DNA of 56,519 bases from an uncultured Bacilli bacterium. Lineage in GTDB: Bacteria; Bacillota_I; Bacilli_A; RF39; UBA660. Position numbers and translations under genes: made by a program. Below, one piece after another: positions 1-8,518 of the stretch (position 1 is the first letter of the stretch; every line of letters starts with the position of its first letter). Below the pieces are notes generated by a model. It saw only the letters and a list, made by a program, of their open reading frames with translations, ran no database searches and was not told where the DNA came from. Location: the NCBI GenBank assembly GCA_947589735.1, contig CANQCR010000010.1:1-56519 (forward strand), written 5' to 3'.

Positions 1-34
1 GATGATTTTCATCATCCTCTATAACTAAATTCAT
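1..34 (-). CDS. Possible 5' end of a gene running off the window
   Basis: An ATG at 34 opens a minus-strand frame (Met-Asn-Leu-Val-Ile-Glu-Asp-Asp...) that is still open at the window edge. It lies 47 bases downstream of the spoVG stop with no terminator between, so it could be the next gene of that transcript. The upstream GGTGG is about 14 bases from the ATG, which is a poor ribosome binding site. Too short to identify. Confidence 0.3.
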   Translation of the reverse strand, partial: MNLVIEDDENH

Positions 35-81
35 TTATCAAATTTATTGTCCACCAACACTATTTGACAAAGAACCTCTTT

Positions 82-366
82 TTATTCTTCAACTTTATTG
101 TACTCAGAAATAATTGCTTCTTCAAACATGTCACGAGTTTCTTGATTAAGTGGATGAGCAACATCATAGCCTCTTTCTTTATTATCAGATTTCCTATTTG
201 GAAATTGAAGTTTTAGCTTTGTTTCGCCTGTTTCTTCATCTTCCTTTTCATAAATTTTGATATCCTTGATTATAAAGCAGCCATCAATTGTAGCGCTTGC
301 ATACCCCCTTAATCTTGCTCCTTCTCTTGGTGTAATTTTGTGGACTTCAACATTTGTTATTTGCAT
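82..366 (-). CDS. spoVG: SpoVG family RNA/DNA-binding regulator
   Basis: This 94-residue protein has the full length of the SpoVG family. The N-terminus (MQITNVEVHKI) and the block DVAHPLNQETRD at about residues 68-79 match the conserved SpoVG core. In other Firmicutes SpoVG is a small dimeric nucleic-acid-binding regulator acting on many genes, also in non-spore-formers, so its presence does not imply sporulation. The start is supported by GGGAG about 8-9 bases upstream. A good sigma-A type promoter lies just upstream, separating it from smpB. An insertion after residue 40 (acidic, EKEDEETGE) replaces the usual short loop. Identity is strong; its targets here are unknown. Confidence 0.93.
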   Translation of the reverse strand: MQITNVEVHKITPREGARLRGYASATIDGCFIIKDIKIYEKEDEETGETKLKLQFPNRKSDNKERGYDVAHPLNQETRDMFEEAIISEYNKVEE

Positions 367-404
367 AGTATGTACTCTCCCTTCATGTAGTATCCTACAA
401 ATAA

Positions 405-433
405 AGTATATAATATTTCACATACTTTTGCAA
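405..433 (-). promoter_or_regulatory. spoVG promoter with overlapping dyad
   Basis: On the minus strand there is a -35 TTGCAA (428-433), a 17-base spacer and a -10 TATACT (405-410), in the short gap between smpB and spoVG. A perfect 6-bp inverted repeat, ATACTT-4-AAGTAT (422-437), covers the -35 element and could be an operator. Promoter quality is good; the operator role is inference. Confidence 0.75.
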
Positions 434-438
434 GTATC

Positions 439-876
439 TTAATAAAATTTTAGTTGTTTCTGAGTTTCCCTTTCCATATCTTTTTTCTTAATAGCTTCAC
501 GTTTATCATAGCTCTTTTTACCACGAGCAATACCAACTTCAATTTTGGCGCGATTTTTCTTAAAATAAACACGAATGGGAACTAATGTGTATCCGTCCCT
601 TTCAATGCTATCACGGATTTTATAAATTTCCTTTTTGTTTAATAATAATTTTCTTGTGCGGGTTTCATTATGATTAAAAATATTGCCATTATCATACTGA
701 CTTATATGCATATTTAAAAGGAATGCTTCACCATTTTTAATAATGGCATAACTATCTTTTAAGTTTGCCTTGCCTTCCCGGAGTGATTTAATTTCCGTTC
801 CCGTTAGAACAATTCCTGCTTCATAAGTCTCTTCGATTTCATAGTCATAATAAGCCTTTCGGTTTTTTATTTCCAT
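439..876 (-). CDS. smpB: SsrA (tmRNA)-binding protein SmpB
   Basis: SmpB binds tmRNA and delivers it to stalled ribosomes for trans-translation. The 145-residue length is normal. Visible signatures are the N-terminal NRKAYYDYEI, the GTEIKSLR block at about 26-33, the RTRKLLL strand at 73-79, and the basic tail KKSYDKREAIKKKD (120-133) that enters the mRNA channel. It starts 13 bases after the rnr stop, so rnr and smpB form an operon, the common rnr-smpB arrangement. RNase R degrades the nonstop mRNAs that SmpB-tmRNA releases. No tmRNA gene was seen in this window. Confidence 0.97.
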   Translation of the reverse strand: MEIKNRKAYYDYEIEETYEAGIVLTGTEIKSLREGKANLKDSYAIIKNGEAFLLNMHISQYDNGNIFNHNETRTRKLLLNKKEIYKIRDSIERDGYTLVPIRVYFKKNRAKIEVGIARGKKSYDKREAIKKKDMERETQKQLKFY

Positions 877-889
877 TATTACACATCCT

Positions 890-3022
890 TTAATCGCTTA
901 TGGTATCTCCACTATTTTTTAAAACAAAGTCAATGGTATGATTTTCTTTATTAGCCGCTTTAACAACAACTTTTACCACATCGCCAAGGCGATATCCTCT
1001 TTTATCTTTAGCACTTGTTAAACTAAATGTTGACTCATCATACGTATAAAAATCCCCTTTTAACTCTTCAACATGAACAAGACCTTCAATCATATTAGGT
1101 AATTGAACAAAAAAGCCAAAACTCATAACACCCGTTATAATACCTTCATATTCTTCACCAATATGTTTTTCCATATATTCGGCCATCTTCATCTCATCAA
1201 CATCCCGTTCACAATCAACCGCATCACGTTCTTTCATTGATGATTGTTCAGCAATAAAAGGTAGTTTAGCTTCCCACTTTTTGATGCTATCTAAACTCAT
1301 ATTGAGATCTAATAAGCATTTTCTAATTGAACGATGAACAGATAAATCCGGATAACGTCTAATTGGTGAGGTAAAATGACAATAAATTTTGCTAGCTAAA
1401 CCAAAATGGCCAATGTTGTTAGTATCATAAACAGCTTTTTGCATACTCCGTAACATCTGACTAGACAAAATAGGATATTCCTTTTTATCTTTTAATTGCT
1501 CTAGAATATCTTGAATGGTATGAGGTGTTATCTTGTTTAAATTAGCATTAACCTTATATCCCATAACGCTAACTAAATGCATAAACGTTGTCATTTTTTC
1601 TTCGCTTGGCTCACCATGAACCCGGTAAACCAAAGGATAATCCATGTGATAAAAATGACTTGCAACAGTTTCATTAGCGACAATCATGAAGTCCTCAATT
1701 AATTTTTCACCGGTACCACGTTCTCTTAAAACGACATCAACCGCCTCATCATTTTCATCAACAATGACTTTAGCCTCATCTATTTCAAAATCAATGTATC
1801 CTTTTTTTACCTTATTTTCTCTTAAAATACCAGCTAGTTCTTTCATTAGTAATAGTTTATCGGCAAATGGTTCATAACCTTCAGGAATCGTATTATTTTC
1901 TAATATTTGATTAACTTTTTTATAAGTCATTTGAATTCTTGATCTTATAACACTATCAAAAATATCATAGTTAACGACATTTCCCTTGGTATCAATTTCC
2001 ATAACACAAGATAAGGCAAACCTATCAACATTAGGATTAAGTGAACAAATACCATTAGATAACTCATGAGGTAACATTGGCGTAACCCGATCAGCTAAAT
2101 AAACACTTGTTCCCCTAGATAAGGCTTCTTTATCTAAAGGGCTGTTTTCTTTAACATAATAACTGACATCAGCGATATGAACGCCTAACTCGTAATTACC
2201 ATTATCTAACATATTAATACTTATGGCATCATCAATATCTTTAGTATCATCGCCATCAATGGTAAAAATGACCTCATCACGTAAATCTCTACCCGTGTGA
2301 GAAAGACGTTTGTTAATTTCTTCAGGAGTAAGATGATCAGGTATTTCTTTAGCTACTTGTTCCATTACTTCATTTGGAAAAGCATCATTAATATTATGTT
2401 CAGCCATAATGCATAACACATCAACACCAGGATCATTAATGTGTCCAATAATTTTAATGATTTGAGCCCGATACTCATTATGATTATTAAGGCCTAGTAG
2501 TTTAACCAATACCTTATGCCCTTCCACCAAATTATTGTGATAATTTTTATCAATTGTAATAGTAATATTTAGTTTGCGATCATCAGGTTTAACATAAATA
2601 TGATTATTTTTAAAATAGATAGTCCCAACAACTTGACTATTGGTCCTTTCTACAATCTTAACGATTACCCCTTCCATTGGATCGGTTTTATTATCCAAAA
2701 TATTAACAATAACGCGGTCTTTATTAATAGCGCCATTTAAATTTTCAGGATACACTTTAATTTCTTCATCATTATCTAATAAAACATAACCCGTTCCTTT
2801 AGTTGTTACTTGAAGCGTTCCTACTCTTGAATTGCTGTCCTCAAATAACATATATTTATCTTTTTTAGTATGATATAAACGCGCTTGTTCTTCAAGATTA
2901 TTTAAAGCCTTTAAAAGTTCTTTTAAGTCATTAACTGTACTTAAATTAAGAAGTGATTCTAATTCATGAACACTAAGCGCTCTTTTTTCTTTTTTGATAC
3001 TTTCGATAATTGCTTCTTCCAT
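890..3022 (-). CDS. rnr: Ribonuclease R (RNB-family 3'-5' exoribonuclease)
   Basis: RNase R processively degrades structured RNA from the 3' end and takes part in rRNA and nonstop-mRNA decay. The 710-residue protein shows an N-terminal winged-helix region (about 1-60), cold-shock-like OB folds (about 65-190), the RNB catalytic domain with D256-x5-D262-x-D264-D265 in DGDDTKDIDDA, the conserved HFTSPIRRYPDL motif near 550-565, and a C-terminal S1 domain from about 620 (YEGIITGVMSFGFFVQL). All catalytic Asp residues are present. A TATAAT -10 (3038-3043) lies just upstream with only a weak -35. First gene of the rnr-smpB operon. Confidence 0.97.
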   Translation of the reverse strand: MEEAIIESIKKEKRALSVHELESLLNLSTVNDLKELLKALNNLEEQARLYHTKKDKYMLFEDSNSRVGTLQVTTKGTGYVLLDNDEEIKVYPENLNGAINKDRVIVNILDNKTDPMEGVIVKIVERTNSQVVGTIYFKNNHIYVKPDDRKLNITITIDKNYHNNLVEGHKVLVKLLGLNNHNEYRAQIIKIIGHINDPGVDVLCIMAEHNINDAFPNEVMEQVAKEIPDHLTPEEINKRLSHTGRDLRDEVIFTIDGDDTKDIDDAISINMLDNGNYELGVHIADVSYYVKENSPLDKEALSRGTSVYLADRVTPMLPHELSNGICSLNPNVDRFALSCVMEIDTKGNVVNYDIFDSVIRSRIQMTYKKVNQILENNTIPEGYEPFADKLLLMKELAGILRENKVKKGYIDFEIDEAKVIVDENDEAVDVVLRERGTGEKLIEDFMIVANETVASHFYHMDYPLVYRVHGEPSEEKMTTFMHLVSVMGYKVNANLNKITPHTIQDILEQLKDKKEYPILSSQMLRSMQKAVYDTNNIGHFGLASKIYCHFTSPIRRYPDLSVHRSIRKCLLDLNMSLDSIKKWEAKLPFIAEQSSMKERDAVDCERDVDEMKMAEYMEKHIGEEYEGIITGVMSFGFFVQLPNMIEGLVHVEELKGDFYTYDESTFSLTSAKDKRGYRLGDVVKVVVKAANKENHTIDFVLKNSGDTISD

Positions 3023-3079
3023 CTTATCACCAATATTATTATACTATAAATAAATGGGAAAAAGATACTAATATTAAAT

Positions 3080-3110
3080 GGGAAAAGAAAATGTAGATAA
3101 CTATCTACAT
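3080..3110 (-). terminator. Intrinsic terminator after the YjdF-like gene
   Basis: A palindrome ATGTAGATA/TATCTACAT (3091-3110) overlaps the stop codon of the upstream gene and is followed on the minus strand by TTTTCTTTT. It separates the rmuC/YjdF-like unit from rnr. Confidence 0.75.
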
Positions 3111-3700
3111 TTTTTGACACTATGCTTAAAGTCGAAAAGACTTGCTTGACTATAAAAGGCATATGTTATAGATACCAAGATAGATCCTAAAAAGGCAACA
3201 ATGATATCTTGCATCGTATCATTAACACCCGTTAACGCTACCCTTTGAGCATCGCCACCAAATAAGATGTTCGCTGTATATTCAAACATCTCCCAAAATG
3301 ATGCGATAGCAAGGGAAAAAGCAATCATCCAAACAATTGGAAAAAACTTATTTTTAAATGGTTCCTTGAATACTAAAGATAGTATTAATAAAGCTCCATA
3401 AGCTGTTAAAACACCGGATAAAGCATGCGTAATTTTATCAAAATAATCAATTACATTATATAATTCAACAGTAACGCCTAAAAACTGCGCGGCGAAGATA
3501 AAAGACATATAGACTAGTTTTAATTTATCATCGATTTTAACCTTAAAAAGACGCTCGATAAAATACATAAGAGGCATTGTTAAAACAATTGAAAAATCCT
3601 TTAAGAAGATGCCTAAAGTTTGTTCTTTCGTTAAAATGATATAGAAACTACCCAAAATAGCTATAAAACATAAAGCATAATTAAGGTATTTAATCTTCAT
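3101..3700 (-). CDS. YjdF-like (DUF2238-type) integral membrane protein
   Basis: The 199-residue protein is mostly hydrophobic with about five or six membrane segments. Polar motifs inside helices resemble the YjdF/DUF2238 group: YFDKITHALSG (86-96), SFWEMFEY (134-141) and NDTMQDIIVAFLGS (160-173). The conserved Asp, His and Glu in membrane helices suggest an ion- or substrate-binding site, but the family has no settled function that I can name. It overlaps the end of rmuC by 11 bases, so it is translated from the same transcript and the two are probably coupled. The family call is from memory of motif layout and is moderately secure. Confidence 0.6.
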   Translation of the reverse strand: MKIKYLNYALCFIAILGSFYIILTKEQTLGIFLKDFSIVLTMPLMYFIERLFKVKIDDKLKLVYMSFIFAAQFLGVTVELYNVIDYFDKITHALSGVLTAYGALLILSLVFKEPFKNKFFPIVWMIAFSLAIASFWEMFEYTANILFGGDAQRVALTGVNDTMQDIIVAFLGSILVSITYAFYSQASLFDFKHSVKKCR

Positions 3701-4757
3701 TATCTAATTCTTCCATTTCTACTTGACTAATACTATTAAATCTTTTGGTAATTTTATCAGTTGTTGTATGAATATCTTTAACATCTTTGCTAACGGTTTC
3801 AATACTGCGATAAAGTTTATCCCAACGATCTTTATACCGTTTAAACTCATTATCTAGAAGTAAAAGTTCATTATGGATAACTTTAGCATACTTATCTCTT
3901 TCCATATTTTTAATAATAATTTGAATCGTTGTTAAAGTACTAATCAAAGTTGTTGGCGAGGTTATCCACACTCTTTTTTTATAAGCATATTCTAATAATT
4001 CACTATGATAGGCGTTGATTTCCGCGAATATAGCTTCAGCTGGTAAAAACATAATCGCTTGATCACTTGTAACACCAGGAATAATATATTTATTACTAAT
4101 ATCATCAATGTGCTTTTTAACATCGGCCTTGAATAATTTTTCGGCATTAGCTCGAACTGATGATGTGTTACCTTTATTCACCATTGCTTGATAATTTTCT
4201 AAAGGAAACTTAGAATCAATGGCAACAGTTCCAAGTGGTTCTGGGGCGAATAAAACGCAATCAGCAATCGTATTATTATCAAATGGATATTGGATTTGAT
4301 ATATTTTTTTGTTATTGGCACCAAAAACATTTGCCATAATGTGTTCAAGATTAACTTCGCCAAAAATACCGCGGGTTTTTTTATCGGTTAAAATGCCTTG
4401 TAAAGAAATAATATCATTAGATAAGCTATCTATTTTCTTTTGTGCCTCATCAATACGCGATAGACGCTCTAAAACCGCTGTGAAGGTTTTATTACTCTTT
4501 TCAAAGTTTTCATCTAATCTTTCATTTACTTTATCACTAATAAGGCGCAAACGATGATCTATTTTGTCGTTCATCTTATTAAAATCATCATTTATATCAT
4601 GACTAAAAGTAGCTTTAAAATCCCCTATTTCTTTAACGACATTAGTCTCAATCCTGCCAATGCGGTCGACTACTGATTCATTATTTTTATTTTTTATTAC
4701 TAATATAATCAATAAAATAATTGTAACACTAAGTAAACCAATGATAATATATTCCAT
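3690..4757 (-). CDS. rmuC: RmuC family DNA recombination protein
   Basis: RmuC proteins are membrane-tethered, coiled-coil proteins with a predicted nuclease-fold domain. In E. coli RmuC limits inversions at short inverted repeats. Here there is one N-terminal transmembrane helix (about 4-22), a long coiled coil (about 28-130), and the RmuC domain beginning at RGIFGEVNLEHIM (about 134-146) and containing DSKFPLENYQ. The 355-residue length is normal to slightly short. The start is preceded by GGGAG and a TATAAT box at 4775-4780. It is the first gene of a two-gene unit with the YjdF-like protein. Confidence 0.92.
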   Translation of the reverse strand: MEYIIIGLLSVTIILLIILVIKNKNNESVVDRIGRIETNVVKEIGDFKATFSHDINDDFNKMNDKIDHRLRLISDKVNERLDENFEKSNKTFTAVLERLSRIDEAQKKIDSLSNDIISLQGILTDKKTRGIFGEVNLEHIMANVFGANNKKIYQIQYPFDNNTIADCVLFAPEPLGTVAIDSKFPLENYQAMVNKGNTSSVRANAEKLFKADVKKHIDDISNKYIIPGVTSDQAIMFLPAEAIFAEINAYHSELLEYAYKKRVWITSPTTLISTLTTIQIIIKNMERDKYAKVIHNELLLLDNEFKRYKDRWDKLYRSIETVSKDVKDIHTTTDKITKRFNSISQVEMEELDNED

Positions 4758-4805
4758 TTTACCACTCCCTTTTAATTATAATATAGACATAGGAAAAAAG
4801 CCAGT

Positions 4806-4829
4806 AAAAAAAGATTCCTTACGAATCTT
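4806..4829 (-). terminator. Terminator of the NfeD-SPFH unit
   Basis: The stem AAGATTC/GAATCTT (4811-4829) overlaps the last codons of the SPFH gene and is followed on the minus strand by a run of seven T residues. Confidence 0.85.
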
Positions 4830-5757
4830 TCTTAGATAAAGTTTCTGACAAAGTTGTACCTAATGTTGCAATACCTTCAAGGTCAGCTGGTAAAATAATT
4901 TTGGTGGCCTGGCCATCAGCCATTTTGGTTAAAGTATCAAAACTCTTTAAACGAAGAACAGCTTCATCAGCGCCGGCTTTCTTTAAAAGGTTAATACCGT
5001 CAGCTTCAGCTTGTTTTAATAGTCTAATACCATCAGCTTCAGCCTCTTTTAGTTTTAACATAGCTTCAGCTTCGCCTTCCGCAATTCTTATTTTAGATTC
5101 ACGGTTAGCTTCCGCTCTTAAGATAGCACTTTCTTTTTCACCTTCCGCAATTAGGATATTAGATTTTTTCTCACCTTCCGCTTGCAATATTTTCTCACGA
5201 CGTTCCCTTTCAGCCCGCATTTGCTTTTCCATCGCTTCTTGTATATCGCGAGGTGGGATAATGTTTTTAACTTCAACACGATTTATTTTAATACCCCAAG
5301 GATCTGTTGCCTCATCCAAAATAGCGCGCATTTTCGTATTAATAATATCTCTTGAAGTTAATGTTTGATCAAGTTCTAGTTCACCAATTAAGTTACGAAG
5401 AGTCGTTGCCGTTAGATTTTCAATAGCACTCATGGGTACTTCAACACCATAAGTAAATAATTTAGCATCCGTTATTTGTAAATAAACAACTGTATCAATC
5501 TGCATTGTAACATTATCTTTGGTTATAACAGGTTGGGGTGGGAAATCTTGAACAACTTCCTTTAATGTTACAATGTTAGATATTCTATCAATAAATGGTA
5601 TTTTAAAATGTAATCCATTTTGCCATGTTGTTAAATAAGATCCTAATCTTTCAACAACATATACCCTAGCTTGAGGTACTATTTTGACATTTGGAATAAT
5701 TAAAACAATCGCTAAAATAATTAATATAATAAAAAACTCCATACTATTTATCATCAC
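4819..5757 (-). CDS. SPFH/stomatin-like (QmcA type) membrane-microdomain protein
   Basis: An N-terminal membrane helix (about 8-25) is followed by an SPFH/band-7 domain, with PWGIKINRVEVKNI a typical stomatin signature at about 153-166. A long Ala/Glu coiled coil with repeats of the form AEGEKESAIL follows at about 190-275. SPFH proteins oligomerise at the membrane, and the genes are very often paired with nfeD, as here. The partner NfeD gene overlaps its start by 14 bases. The first ATG pair sits inside the nfeD end; the in-frame ATG at 5742, just after the nfeD stop, is an equally good start and would give 307 residues. The specific physiological role in this organism is not visible. Confidence 0.92.
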   Translation of the reverse strand: MMINSMEFFIILIILAIVLIIPNVKIVPQARVYVVERLGSYLTTWQNGLHFKIPFIDRISNIVTLKEVVQDFPPQPVITKDNVTMQIDTVVYLQITDAKLFTYGVEVPMSAIENLTATTLRNLIGELELDQTLTSRDIINTKMRAILDEATDPWGIKINRVEVKNIIPPRDIQEAMEKQMRAERERREKILQAEGEKKSNILIAEGEKESAILRAEANRESKIRIAEGEAEAMLKLKEAEADGIRLLKQAEADGINLLKKAGADEAVLRLKSFDTLTKMADGQATKIILPADLEGIATLGTTLSETLSKKDS

Positions 5758-6175
5758 CTTTCTTTACTTTCAATTTTACGCTATTGATTTCTAAAACTTC
5801 AACGATATCGCCTTCCTTTAAATTGTCACTAGAAGTTGCTGTCCAAACCTTACCATCAACTTTTACTTCACCATTAGTTATAGGTGTTATATCTTTAATA
5901 ACAATACCTTTCATACCAATAATACGATCTAAATTAGTCTTTTCTTGTTTCGTTTTTAAAAGACGCGTTAGGGTTGGTTTAGTAAATATAAGTAACAATA
6001 CCCCAACGATAGAAAAAATTCCAAACTGAATAAATAAATTATCTGTTATTAAAGACACAAATAAGGATAAAAGAGCACTGGCAACAAACCATATTGTTGT
6101 TAAACTTGTAGTTAAAGCTTCAATAACTGATAAAAGAATTATCATTACAATCCAAAAACTAGCCATATTACTCAC
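5744..6175 (-). CDS. NfeD-like membrane protein
   Basis: The 143-residue protein has membrane segments in its first ~75 residues and a soluble OB-fold domain at about 85-143. That domain shows the NfeD pattern: GMKGIVIKDITP, a VDGKVWTATS strand, and DIVEVLEINSVKLKVK at the end. NfeD proteins of this short type partner with SPFH/stomatin proteins, and the overlap with the next gene fits translational coupling. It lacks the ClpP-like protease domain of the long NfeD forms. It is the first gene of its unit and has its own promoter. Confidence 0.9.
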   Translation of the reverse strand: MSNMASFWIVMIILLSVIEALTTSLTTIWFVASALLSLFVSLITDNLFIQFGIFSIVGVLLLIFTKPTLTRLLKTKQEKTNLDRIIGMKGIVIKDITPITNGEVKVDGKVWTATSSDNLKEGDIVEVLEINSVKLKVKKGDDK

Positions 6176-6205
6176 TCCATTAATAAATATTCATTTTATA
6201 GCTCG

Positions 6206-6235
6206 ATTATATCATAAATATATTACTAAGTACAA
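6206..6235 (-). promoter_or_regulatory. Promoter of the NfeD-SPFH unit
   Basis: On the minus strand there is a -35 TTGTAC (6230-6235), an 18-base spacer and a -10 TATAAT (6206-6211), about 30 bases from the NfeD start. Confidence 0.7.
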
Positions 6236-6236
6236 T

Positions 6237-6262
6237 AAAAAAGTCTCTATAATTAGAGACTT
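6237..6262 (-). terminator. Terminator closing the secretion-system array
   Basis: The perfect stem AAGTCTCT/AGAGACTT (6241-6262) overlaps the stop codon of the coupling-protein gene and is followed by T6 on the minus strand. It marks the 3' boundary of the array that begins near 27 kb. Confidence 0.9.
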
Positions 6263-8504
6263 AATCATCACCGAAGAAATCATCGAAGAACTGATCATCA
6301 GTAACACCACTAGATCCAGCTGGAACAAAAGTACTCTTTGTCTCATTAACTTGTGGTGCAGATGTAGCAGGCTGAGATGCTGCTTGAGGTATTCCCGTTT
6401 GAATAGATGGTTCTACTGGGGTAGAGGACATAGATACCGGTGCTGAAACAGGTTTGGCATCCGGAGTATTTTCAGCCTCTTTTTGCTCCATTTCAGATAT
6501 TTTAGCATCTATTCTCTTAACTAGATTTTCAAGATTAATATTTTTCTCTATTGGAGGTGCAGCTTTAGGTGCATCACCAAATGGATTGGCGGGAGCACCA
6601 CCGTCAAATGGACTACCACTAGGCGTACCACCACCAAATGGGCTACTAGGTATTCCGCCACCAAATGGAGATGATGTGCCTCCACCAAATGGTGATGGTG
6701 CACCGCCACCAAAAGGTGGTGGAGTTGTTCCTCCAAAAGGTGATGGCTTGCTTCCTCCAGCAGCCGTATCACCATTTATGAAACTATTAATTTTTTCTTC
6801 TCTTTTTTTGTTAACAAATCCCTGTAAATCAAAGATGTGAACAGGTATTTCTGGACGTTTGGGATATTCGGCAATTGGGAAATTATGACCCCAATTCATT
6901 TTGAAGTTAGGCGTTAATTTTGTCTTAAATGGCATCATTCTGATACGCAAAATAATTGTTGACCATTGTTCTAGACGTTGTAAATCACTAACTGTTACAA
7001 GTGGGGTTGACGAAGTTTTTTCTTTCTCTTTAGATTTAACCTCACCACACATTTTACTAATTTCCTCTAGAGCACTTAGTTCGGTACTAATTAAATATAC
7101 GGTATTACCGCAGTTACCTTTTATTGTCTCACCATTTTCTTTTCCATATACTTCATATAGTTGTGAGAAGTTCTGGATAATGAAGGTAAAACGAATATTT
7201 CTTGAACGAGCAGCCGTAACCATCGTCGTAACATCTTTAAGAGGTGGCATATTAGCAAACTCATCAAGAATAAAATTAGTACGATGTGGAAGTTTTCCGC
7301 CACATTCTTGCGCTACAGAAATAAGTGTTTCATAGCATTGCTTTAAGAAGATTGTAACTAAAGTATGATATGTCGTTTTTTCATCTTGAATAACGATAAA
7401 TACAGCTGTCTTCTTACGACCAATATCACGCATATCAAAATCGTTATTGCCTAACATCTCAGACAAATTGGCACGAGATGCGAACAATTGAACCCTTTGT
7501 TTGAATACAGAAAGAATGGAACCTTTCGTATCACTTGGGGCCATCAAAGTAGATGAAGCCTTAACATAGGCTGTACTAGCTGGATCCTTATACTTAAAAT
7601 ATTCCTTAATATATGTTGAATTAGCTAGTTTTTCTTCACCTAATGTACTCATTAAGTTAATACTATTTAAGTTTATCTCTTTTTCATCGCCATCTTCGAA
7701 TAAGGCAAAAGATAGCCCGGCAAAATAGTCAGCCGAAGTGTTTTCCCAGAATGGGTCTTGCCCTTTAGCTGATGGGTCTTTTAAAATATTGGCAGCTAAG
7801 TCCTCTAGCAACTCAATAGATTTATCAATTTTTCCGTCTTTATATAACGAATATGGTAAATACATCGGATTCCAACTATTTCCTTGTTGGGGATCACGGA
7901 AGTTAAGCAAAACTATATTGTAATCTAAACTCCTTAAATAATTCGATGTATTTTCATAAATCTCACCCTTAGGGTCCGTAATAATCATTGATTCATCATG
8001 TTTAGCAAGTAAGTTAACCATAGGAAGTACGGTCGTCTGAGTTTTACCAGCACCAGTAGAACCTATAACTAAGTTATGATACCCACCATTATCAACCCAT
8101 ACTTTTTTAGGCGTCATTATAAGTGGAATACCACCAGCATTAGCTTTTGGAGATAAGGGATCAACAGCCACAACATCAGTATCATGTTGCATTTCCTTAT
8201 CTTTAGCCCAACGAGCGTAATTCTTCTCTTTTTTAGCTCCTATTTGGAATCCAATTCCCTCTTCACGCTCAATGAACCAAGATTGAACGCCCAAAAACAT
8301 TGCTACAATAGCTACTAAAAACAAAACTATAGTTACCGCTAAATACTTTGTTAATGCTGGAATAATTGTTAATCCACAAAATTCGCCATCAGCAACAAAT
8401 GAACCAATATTAGATACAGCCAAGCATATCAAAAAGAAAATAACTGCAGAAAATATGGCAAAAATAACTACATCTTTTGTATCTGCTCGAAATTTTAGTT
8501 TCAC
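6261..8504 (-). CDS. virD4: VirD4/TraG-type coupling ATPase
   Basis: This is the type IV secretion coupling protein: a membrane-anchored hexameric AAA-type ATPase that recruits substrates. Two N-terminal membrane helices (first ~80 residues) precede the P-loop GSTGAGKT near residue 150, the motif TDPKGEIY near 177 and the Walker B NFILDEFANMP near 410. After about residue 570 the tail is disordered, with eight PFGGG-like repeats, a short coiled segment and an acidic C-terminus ending FFDDFFGDD. I choose the GTG at 8504 because GAGGTG lies 5 bases upstream. The ATG five codons earlier overlaps the previous stop and has no ribosome binding site. It is the last gene of the array. No relaxase gene accompanies it. 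Confidence 0.93.
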   Translation of the reverse strand: MKLKFRADTKDVVIFAIFSAVIFFLICLAVSNIGSFVADGEFCGLTIIPALTKYLAVTIVLFLVAIVAMFLGVQSWFIEREEGIGFQIGAKKEKNYARWAKDKEMQHDTDVVAVDPLSPKANAGGIPLIMTPKKVWVDNGGYHNLVIGSTGAGKTQTTVLPMVNLLAKHDESMIITDPKGEIYENTSNYLRSLDYNIVLLNFRDPQQGNSWNPMYLPYSLYKDGKIDKSIELLEDLAANILKDPSAKGQDPFWENTSADYFAGLSFALFEDGDEKEINLNSINLMSTLGEEKLANSTYIKEYFKYKDPASTAYVKASSTLMAPSDTKGSILSVFKQRVQLFASRANLSEMLGNNDFDMRDIGRKKTAVFIVIQDEKTTYHTLVTIFLKQCYETLISVAQECGGKLPHRTNFILDEFANMPPLKDVTTMVTAARSRNIRFTFIIQNFSQLYEVYGKENGETIKGNCGNTVYLISTELSALEEISKMCGEVKSKEKEKTSSTPLVTVSDLQRLEQWSTIILRIRMMPFKTKLTPNFKMNWGHNFPIAEYPKRPEIPVHIFDLQGFVNKKREEKINSFINGDTAAGGSKPSPFGGTTPPPFGGGAPSPFGGGTSSPFGGGIPSSPFGGGTPSGSPFDGGAPANPFGDAPKAAPPIEKNINLENLVKRIDAKISEMEQKEAENTPDAKPVSAPVSMSSTPVEPSIQTGIPQAASQPATSAPQVNETKSTFVPAGSSGVTDDQFFDDFFGDD
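6585..6760 (-). repeat. In-gene tandem repeat encoding PFGGG units
   Basis: About eight imperfect units of roughly 21-24 bases encode proline-phenylalanine-glycine repeats (SPFGGGT and variants) in the coupling-protein tail. The same repeat creates long open frames on the other strand, which are artefacts of composition. Confidence 0.85.
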
Positions 8505-8518
8505 AATTACACCTCGCA

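Noticed and set aside
2959-3162. 67-codon minus-strand frame across the rnr leader
   Set aside because: It overlaps the rnr start and the terminator of the upstream gene, and the hydrophobic product comes from T-rich non-coding sequence.
4901-5368. 155-codon plus-strand frame opposite the SPFH gene
   Set aside because: Antisense artefact of the Ala/Glu-rich coiled coil; Ser/Ala repeats mirror the codons of the real gene.
6454-6840. Long open frame on the plus strand opposite the coupling protein tail
   Set aside because: It arises from the Pro/Gly repeat composition of the minus-strand gene, has no ribosome binding site and is rich in Pro and Gly as an antisense echo.
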